DNA from: Fimbriimonadia bacterium
GTDB taxonomy: Bacteria; Armatimonadota; Fimbriimonadia; Fimbriimonadales; Fimbriimonadaceae
Length of the DNA: 9,439 nt
NCBI GenBank assembly: GCA_029824495.1
Contig: JALGXY010000378.1
Location: 1-9,439, forward strand
Reading direction: 5' to 3'
Positions 4,920 through 9,439 of the stretch are shown here, piece after piece. The notes beneath the pieces are model-generated. The model saw only the letters and a program-made list of their open reading frames with translations, was not told the DNA's origin and ran no database searches. The position numbers and the translations under genes are program-made. The first letter of the stretch is position 1. Each line of letters opens with the position of its first letter.

Positions 4920-7148
4920 ATGCTTGCAAGTCTTCTGGCAGCCAGCCTGCTCACCTCAATCCAACCGACTCCATCTGTTTTTCCACTTCCGCAAGAGATG
5001 GAGTTGACTGGTGGCAGCTTCACTTTCTTGCCGTCGATGGGGATCGATGATCAAGGTGATTTCACGGCGGACAACCACCTCCGTTCAATGTTTAATAGCG
5101 CTGCTGGCTTCAGCCTGAGCGGCTCCGACAAGGCGATTGTTTTCAAGCGTGCTGATACTGGCGGAGAAGAGTCTTATCGCCTTTCCGTGGGTAAGGGCAG
5201 GATCGTCGTTGAGGCAACTGAAGATGCCGGCGCGTTCTACGCAGTGCAGACCATTCGGCAGCTCCTGCCGGACCTCATTGAGGGCCAGCGCACCAGAACC
5301 CGAGGCTGGACTGTGCCGAACGTCAAGATTGCGGATGAACCGCAGTTCGGCTGGCGCGGCTTGATGATGGATGAGTCACGACATTTCTTTGGCGTGGAGT
5401 ACACCAAGAATCTGATCGATTGGCTCGCCCTCCATAAGCTGAACTCCTTCCACTGGCACCTGGTTGATGACGGCGGCTGGCGGGTCGAGATTGACAAATA
5501 CCCCAAGCTCACAGAGATCGGGGCTTGGCGCGAAGACACCGACGGAGTCTGGCCAGGCGGCAACTGGAATTTTGGCAACATCAGAATGCTGGTTGATGAG
5601 AAGCAGGGGAAGCGGTACGGCGGCTTCTACACCAAGGACCAGATTCGCGAGATTGTCCAATATTCGGCTGATCGGCACATCACGATTGTTCCGGAGATCG
5701 AAATGCCCGGTCACTGCATGCCGGCATTGATCTCTTATCCTGAGCTGCTGTGTGAAGGCGTTGAACCGCACCCTGACACAGGCGGCTCTTACAGCAACGT
5801 ATTCTGCGCGGGCAAGGACCTCACATTCGAATTCCTGGAGAACGTGATGACCGAGGTACTCGAGCTCTTCCCATCAAAGTTCATCCATATCGGCGCGGAT
5901 GAGGTCTGGAAGGGCCATTGGGAGAAGTGTTCCGACTGCGCCAAGCGCATGGATGATGAGGGGCTTGCAGACACACACGAACTCCAGAGCTGGTTTGTCC
6001 GCAAGATGGACAAGTGGCTGGCTGATCGTGACCGCAGGCTCGTCGGTTGGGATGAGATTCTCGAAGGCGGCCTCGCTGAGGGTGCAACCGTGATGTCATG
6101 GCGCGGCGTCAGCGGCGGTGTTGCTGCGGCGAAGCAGGGAAGAGATGTTGTGATGTCTCCAACCTCCCACTGCTATTTCGACTACGCGTACAACAATATC
6201 TCCACCGAAAAGGTGTACGCATTCAACCCCGTTGTTGATGACCTTGAGACAGACGAGGAGAAGGCTCGAGTGCTGGGCGGTCAGGCCAACGTCTGGACCG
6301 AATGGATCCCGACAGAAGAGCGAGCAGAGTACATGACGTTCCCGCGCCTGATCGCGTTGGCCGAGGTGCTCTGGACTAGAGAAGAGCGCCGATCCTGGCC
6401 GGATTTCCAGCAGCGACTTCTCCCCTATTTCAGTCGGCTCGACAGGCTGGGAATCAACTATCACCCGGTGAATCCGGATCTCCCGGAGACGGCACTTCTT
6501 ATGAACAAGAGTTCGGTGATCGATATCGCTGGGGCTGCCGATATGCCCTGGCCGCTCCACTGGACAAGCAATGGTGCTGACCCCACAAAGAACTCGCGTC
6601 GTTACACCGGACCGATCCGCGTGACCAGACCAGGGCTCTACAAGTTCGCCTTTGTAATGAAGGACGGCACGGTGAGCGATATCCGCACCGTTGAGGTGGT
6701 GAGCTATCGTCCACGTACGCCCAAAAATGTTAAGCCTGGTTTGAAGGTGAGCGCCTACACGGGCAGTTGGGAGATGCTGCCGGACTTCAACAGCCTCACG
6801 CCTGAATACACGGTTGTCACCGATCGCATCGGTGTCGCGTTCAAGCCTCAAAGCGACAACTATGCGATGCTGCTGAAGGGCTGGCTCTATGCACCTTCAG
6901 ATGGCTTCTATCGCTTCAGGCTCGGCAGTGACGACGGCAGTCGCTTGACGATTGGCGGTGCGATGGTCATCGATCACGACGGCCCTCACGGCCACAACGA
7001 AAAGGCTGGAGCGATGCGCCTGAAGAAGGGCTTTTATCCGATCGAGGTCCAGATGTTTGAGATCGGCGGCGGCGACTCACTGAGTCTGAGATGGTCCGGG
7101 CCTGGCTTCCAGATGAAGCCGGTCAACCCGGAATATCTCTGGCACTAG
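4920..7148 (+). CDS. Secreted beta-N-acetylhexosaminidase (GH20) with chitobiase-C-like and PA14 domains
   Basis: The protein is 742 residues from the ATG at 4920. It removes terminal GlcNAc/GalNAc from chitin- or glycan-derived sugars outside the cytoplasm. A signal segment (MLASLLAASLLTSIQ) is followed by a GH20b-like alpha/beta domain (about 20-135). The TIM barrel (about 145-490) has the opening GLMMDESRHFF, HWHLVDDGGWR, PEIEMPGH and HIGADE. In HIGADE, D327 should orient the substrate N-acetyl group and E328 is the acid/base. GQANVWTEWI completes the active site. Residues ~525-595 resemble the chitobiase C-terminal domain (RRYTGPIRVTRPGLYKF). Residues ~610-740 are a PA14 carbohydrate-binding module (GFYRFRLGSDDGSRLTIGG). 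A TTG start at 4881 would add 13 residues with two basic ones. The gene is divergent from the SGNH-like gene, and the two may act on related exported substrates (inference). Confidence 0.95.
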   Translation: MLASLLAASLLTSIQPTPSVFPLPQEMELTGGSFTFLPSMGIDDQGDFTADNHLRSMFNSAAGFSLSGSDKAIVFKRADTGGEESYRLSVGKGRIVVEATEDAGAFYAVQTIRQLLPDLIEGQRTRTRGWTVPNVKIADEPQFGWRGLMMDESRHFFGVEYTKNLIDWLALHKLNSFHWHLVDDGGWRVEIDKYPKLTEIGAWREDTDGVWPGGNWNFGNIRMLVDEKQGKRYGGFYTKDQIREIVQYSADRHITIVPEIEMPGHCMPALISYPELLCEGVEPHPDTGGSYSNVFCAGKDLTFEFLENVMTEVLELFPSKFIHIGADEVWKGHWEKCSDCAKRMDDEGLADTHELQSWFVRKMDKWLADRDRRLVGWDEILEGGLAEGATVMSWRGVSGGVAAAKQGRDVVMSPTSHCYFDYAYNNISTEKVYAFNPVVDDLETDEEKARVLGGQANVWTEWIPTEERAEYMTFPRLIALAEVLWTREERRSWPDFQQRLLPYFSRLDRLGINYHPVNPDLPETALLMNKSSVIDIAGAADMPWPLHWTSNGADPTKNSRRYTGPIRVTRPGLYKFAFVMKDGTVSDIRTVEVVSYRPRTPKNVKPGLKVSAYTGSWEMLPDFNSLTPEYTVVTDRIGVAFKPQSDNYAMLLKGWLYAPSDGFYRFRLGSDDGSRLTIGGAMVIDHDGPHGHNEKAGAMRLKKGFYPIEVQMFEIGGGDSLSLRWSGPGFQMKPVNPEYLWH

Positions 7149-7897
7149 AGTCGTCCTGCTTCTTTGAGGTCGCTGTAGAGCTTCTTTTGATACTCTTCAG
7201 CGGCCTCTTTGTCGAGCTTTGCAGACTCGCCGTAGTAAATGAAGCCGAGAGCCTTGCGGCTGCGGGTGGCGCTGCCGTTGCCTTCGGCCCAGTGGACTGT
7301 CAGCGCATCGTGAACCAGCAGATCGCCCGGCTGAACCTCAAATGAGACTTCGTTCTCCTCGTCGCCTGCGGCTGGGAACTCCGCAAGGCCCTGACTGAAG
7401 CCCAAGACTCCGGTCGAGTTGTGAGATCGCATGCCACCCGTCTGCGAGCCGGATACATATCGAACACAGCCATTCTGAGCATCAGCAAAATCTAGAGCGA
7501 ACCACATGGTGAGAGCTCGGCAGGGGTTGAGCTTAAAGTAGAAGCCGTCTTGATGGGGTGGTGTCGGCAGGCCCGCGCCAGGAGGCTTGTTGAAGAACTG
7601 CATATTGACTGCCTTGGCAGACTCTCCGAGAAGGAATTCGGCCAGCTCCGCGAAGCGAGATCTGAAGAAGAGATCATCGAAGTAGGGATCGATTTCAAAG
7701 AGGCGCTGAATCTGCTTCAGCGTGTGGGCCTGATCCTTGTCTTCGTAGAACGCGCGATCACCCATGGTCGTTCTGTGCTCATCGATGACCCGTTCAAGGT
7801 TCTTCAGGATCTTATGAACCTCAGTGGGGGAAAAGAAGGAGCGAATCAGCGTATAGCCCTGGTCGTCGTAATCGGCCTTTATCTGGGCGGCGAACAT
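7145..7897 (-). CDS. Phytanoyl-CoA dioxygenase (PhyH) family Fe(II)/2-oxoglutarate oxygenase
   Basis: The protein is 250 residues, a normal length for bacterial PhyH enzymes, which are cytoplasmic hydroxylases of diverse small molecules. The iron site is H115 and D117 in TPPHQDGFYF, with distal H202 in DALTVHWAEGN. R212 or R214 in SATRSRKALGF should bind the 2-oxoglutarate carboxylate. VQPGDLLVHD (188-197) is the usual strand before the distal His. Family members act on many different small molecules, so the substrate cannot be named. The ATG at 7897 has no Shine-Dalgarno, but a CATAAT box sits 6 nt upstream. The stop codon overlaps that of the convergent hexosaminidase gene. The gene is divergent from the DinB-like gene, with 60 bp between start codons. 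Confidence 0.92.
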   Translation of the reverse strand: MFAAQIKADYDDQGYTLIRSFFSPTEVHKILKNLERVIDEHRTTMGDRAFYEDKDQAHTLKQIQRLFEIDPYFDDLFFRSRFAELAEFLLGESAKAVNMQFFNKPPGAGLPTPPHQDGFYFKLNPCRALTMWFALDFADAQNGCVRYVSGSQTGGMRSHNSTGVLGFSQGLAEFPAAGDEENEVSFEVQPGDLLVHDALTVHWAEGNGSATRSRKALGFIYYGESAKLDKEAAEEYQKKLYSDLKEAGRL

Positions 7898-7903
7898 GCA
7901 TTG

Positions 7904-7909
7904 ATTATG
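7904..7909 (-). promoter_or_regulatory. Candidate -10 box of the PhyH-family gene
   Basis: On the minus strand CATAAT (five of six consensus bases) is followed by six bases and then the ATG at 7897. This spacing would place transcription start at or beside the start codon, a leaderless mRNA. No clear -35 is seen. Confidence 0.45.
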
Positions 7910-7945
7910 AACCGTCTTGATGGAACGAATCTCACGAGTGAAGTG

Positions 7946-7951
7946 TAAGAT
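7946..7951 (+). promoter_or_regulatory. Candidate -10 box of the DinB-like gene
   Basis: TAAGAT (four of six consensus bases) is followed by six bases and then the ATG at 7958. This is the same spacing as at the divergent PhyH-family gene, and no Shine-Dalgarno fits in the gap. The two boxes face away from each other 36 bp apart, so their upstream elements must overlap. Confidence 0.4.
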
Positions 7952-7957
7952 GCTTTT

Positions 7958-8434
7958 ATGGCACAGCTCGATCTCAAAGCCTATATCAAAGAGAATCTGG
8001 AAGGCGCGTCCTCAAGGTTTGTCCAGGACCTCGAGGCCCTGACCGACGCTCAGCTCCAAGCTGAGTATGGTGAAGGCAGCCGAAAGGCGATCGACTTTGT
8101 CTATGAGACCATCTTTGTCAACCAGATGATCGCCACTCGGCTTCGTGGCGAAGAGCCGGCGAAGTGGCCATGGGAGGGCAGTTGGGCAACGGCTCCGGAT
8201 GGATTTGCGACTGCAGCAGATGCGATCGCGGGAATCAAAGAATCGACGGCGGCGCTTCAGGCTGCGGTTGATGCCGTGCCAGATGATCAGCTGCTGACCA
8301 AGGTGCAGGCCGGAGATCGTGAGACGTCGGCATTTGAGGGCGCAAACTTTGCCGCGCTTCACATGATGTACCACGACGCCCAGCTCAACTATCTCCAGTC
8401 GATCGGCGGTGACCTCGAGATGCACTGGAAGTAG
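7958..8434 (+). CDS. DinB-like four-helix-bundle protein
   Basis: The protein is 158 residues, predicted mostly alpha-helical and soluble, the usual size for the DinB/YfiT-like superfamily. The C-terminal helix HMMYHDAQLNYLQSIGGD with the closing MHW is characteristic, giving candidate metal ligands H135, H139 and H156. The N-terminal histidine found in many members (in a pattern like HLxxxE) is not seen: the matching stretch reads DFVYETIFVNQMIATRLRG. Metal binding may therefore be altered. Family members include thiol-dependent transferases and many proteins of unknown role, so no reaction is assigned. The ATG at 7958 appears to be used without a leader. The next gene starts 63 bp downstream on the same strand and has its own possible -10 box. 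Confidence 0.88.
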   Translation: MAQLDLKAYIKENLEGASSRFVQDLEALTDAQLQAEYGEGSRKAIDFVYETIFVNQMIATRLRGEEPAKWPWEGSWATAPDGFATAADAIAGIKESTAALQAAVDAVPDDQLLTKVQAGDRETSAFEGANFAALHMMYHDAQLNYLQSIGGDLEMHWK

Positions 8435-8481
8435 AGCGCCGTATTGAGGTTGCGGCCCTAGTGAATCAGACGATCCTCAAG

Positions 8482-8487
8482 TACGAT
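8482..8487 (+). promoter_or_regulatory. Candidate -10 box before the gene at 8498
   Basis: TACGAT, the same hexamer proposed for the response regulator promoter, lies 10 nt before the ATG at 8498. It would give a leader of only a few bases. No -35 match is present at a normal distance, so support is weak. Confidence 0.25.
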
Positions 8488-8497
8488 TTCGGTGCCC

Positions 8498-9439
8498 ATG
8501 CTTGCCTCTGCGATCTTCGCTCTTGTTTCTGTTCAATCCAACCAGGATCACGCCAAGCCGATTCGGTCTGAAGTCATTCAGCCAATTCGGAACGAATCCT
8601 TCAACAACGGCGGCAAGGCGCGAAAGAGGGTCCAAGGCGGTAATCCTCGCCAGATCAAAGGGAGCCTCGTTTTTGACGGCGCACAGGACGGCAATAGGCA
8701 GGTAGATCCGCAGATCGCCGTGGGTGGAGGCTTTGTCTTCCACGGCACCAACAGCGGGTTCACCATCTACGACAAAGAGGGCGGGTTTGTCGACGGTGTT
8801 CCGCAGTCAGAATTCAACGGCGGCATCGACCCGAAGATGTTCTTTGATGTGAACAACCGGGTTTTCGGTTTCAATCTATGGAATCCCTGGGACAAAGAGA
8901 AGCTGAAGCCTGTCAATGTCTCTATCAGCGAGACATTCGATCCTCGTGGAGCGTGGAACACCTACCCGGTTCCTGCGCCTAAGGGTGTGGATGGCGGAGC
9001 GATCGGTCACAGTCGAAAGTGGCTCGGCTACTCTTTTCCAGGCGGTGATGAGCGGACATTCGTGATGAAGATGTCGGAGCTGATTGAGGGAAAAGCTGCC
9101 ACGGTCTACCGCTTCCAGGGTTCACTTGGACTGCCAGCATTTAATCAAGATACGAACGACGACTTGATCTTCGTCAACCTCACAGGCAGAGAGGTCATCA
9201 TCACGACGGTGGGAGACGGTGAAGGTGGGGCGCCAGCGGTGACCTCGGTGGTGAAGGCTCCTCATAACTTCAAGCACTTTGGTTGGCCACCAAACTCACC
9301 GATGAAGGGCACCGACAAAAAGACTGCGTCGGGTGATCGCCGACCCAAAAACCTCGTGGTTCAAAATGGCTGCGTCTGGTTTTCGCACACAGTCAATGTA
9401 AATGGAAGAGCCGGTGTTCAATGGCACCAGGTCAAGCTC
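8498..9439 (+). CDS. Secreted protein of unknown function, possibly beta-propeller (C-terminus beyond window)
   Basis: The frame is open for 314 codons to the right edge, so the gene is truncated there. It begins with a short uncharged export segment (MLASAIFALVSVQ). A polar linker and basic stretch (GGKARKRVQGG) follow, then a beta-rich body. Lines such as VDPQIAVGGGFVFHGTNSG, FTIYDKEGGFVDG and DPKMFFDVNNRVFGFNLW look like blades of a propeller-type repeat protein. That pattern (a datum, then 'DPxI/xVxxG', then a display-like strand) is common in extracellular proteins of unknown function. No catalytic motif is recognised. The start is well bounded: the frame has a TGA at 8462-8464, and only a GTG at 8492 could extend it, by two residues. 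Whether it is co-transcribed with the DinB-like gene is unclear. Confidence 0.85.
   Translation, partial: MLASAIFALVSVQSNQDHAKPIRSEVIQPIRNESFNNGGKARKRVQGGNPRQIKGSLVFDGAQDGNRQVDPQIAVGGGFVFHGTNSGFTIYDKEGGFVDGVPQSEFNGGIDPKMFFDVNNRVFGFNLWNPWDKEKLKPVNVSISETFDPRGAWNTYPVPAPKGVDGGAIGHSRKWLGYSFPGGDERTFVMKMSELIEGKAATVYRFQGSLGLPAFNQDTNDDLIFVNLTGREVIITTVGDGEGGAPAVTSVVKAPHNFKHFGWPPNSPMKGTDKKTASGDRRPKNLVVQNGCVWFSHTVNVNGRAGVQWHQVKL

Noticed and set aside
5376..5771. 131-codon minus-strand open frame in the GH20 barrel
   Set aside because: It is antisense to the HWHLVDDGGWR and PEIEMPGH catalytic motifs and has no features of its own.
6096..6851. 251-codon minus-strand open frame inside the hexosaminidase gene
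   Set aside because: It is fully antisense to conserved GH20 and C-terminal sequence. The protein shows no domain, and its Arg/His-rich composition is that of a reverse-frame shadow.
7550..7948. 132-codon plus-strand open frame opposite the PhyH-family gene
   Set aside because: The opposite strand encodes all the conserved H/D/H and Arg motifs of the dioxygenase, and this frame has no recognisable features.
8012..8425. 137-codon minus-strand open frame opposite the DinB-like gene
   Set aside because: It is a shadow of a well-supported DinB-family frame with the C-terminal H-x3-H-D motif.
1..9439. Search for CRISPR arrays, IS elements, toxin-antitoxin or defence genes
   Set aside because: No direct-repeat array, transposase, terminal inverted repeats or recognisable defence domains were seen. 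The gene content is housekeeping and catabolic.

Overview
The window is a compact, ordinary-looking stretch of a bacterial chromosome. GC content is moderate, intergenic gaps are short, and there is no IS element, phage gene, CRISPR array or integration scar. Nothing decides the phylum. The mix of a large secreted GH20 hexosaminidase, a DinB-like four-helix protein, a PhyH-type dioxygenase, a phenylalanine hydroxylase and secreted propeller-like proteins, with few Shine-Dalgarno sites and -10 boxes very close to start codons, would suit Armatimonadota (Fimbriimonadia) or a similar lineage. That placement is inference only.

Left part (1-2052, minus strand): a likely operon reads leftward. It encodes a fumarylacetoacetase-fold protein whose metal ligands look lost, then 4 nt later an M16 zinc peptidase. 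The peptidase stop overlaps (TGATG) the start of a third gene that leaves the window after 11 codons. Divergent from this operon, a stand-alone CheY-like receiver (2171-2578) ends in a strong intrinsic terminator. It is followed by a small membrane protein (2678-3043) and an iron/pterin-dependent phenylalanine 4-hydroxylase (3089-4021).

Middle part (4022-7148): a tRNA-Arg(GCG) gene with encoded CCA lies at 4070-4145. On the opposite strand an exported SGNH-hydrolase-like gene runs into this tRNA and takes its stop codon and last ~21 codons from it. Divergent from that gene is a secreted beta-N-acetylhexosaminidase with GH20 catalytic, chitobiase-C-like and PA14 regions.

Right part (7145-9439): a PhyH-family dioxygenase on the minus strand meets the hexosaminidase tail to tail, and one CTAG palindrome supplies both stop codons. 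A 60-bp divergent promoter region separates it from a DinB-family gene. A secreted protein of unknown function starts at 8498 and runs off the right edge.

No previously undescribed multi-gene system is visible. The points most worth a second look are the gene/tRNA antisense overlap, the degenerate FAH-fold protein next to a peptidase, the recurring -10-box/6-nt/start-codon spacing that suggests leaderless mRNAs, and an insertion between the iron ligands of the phenylalanine hydroxylase.
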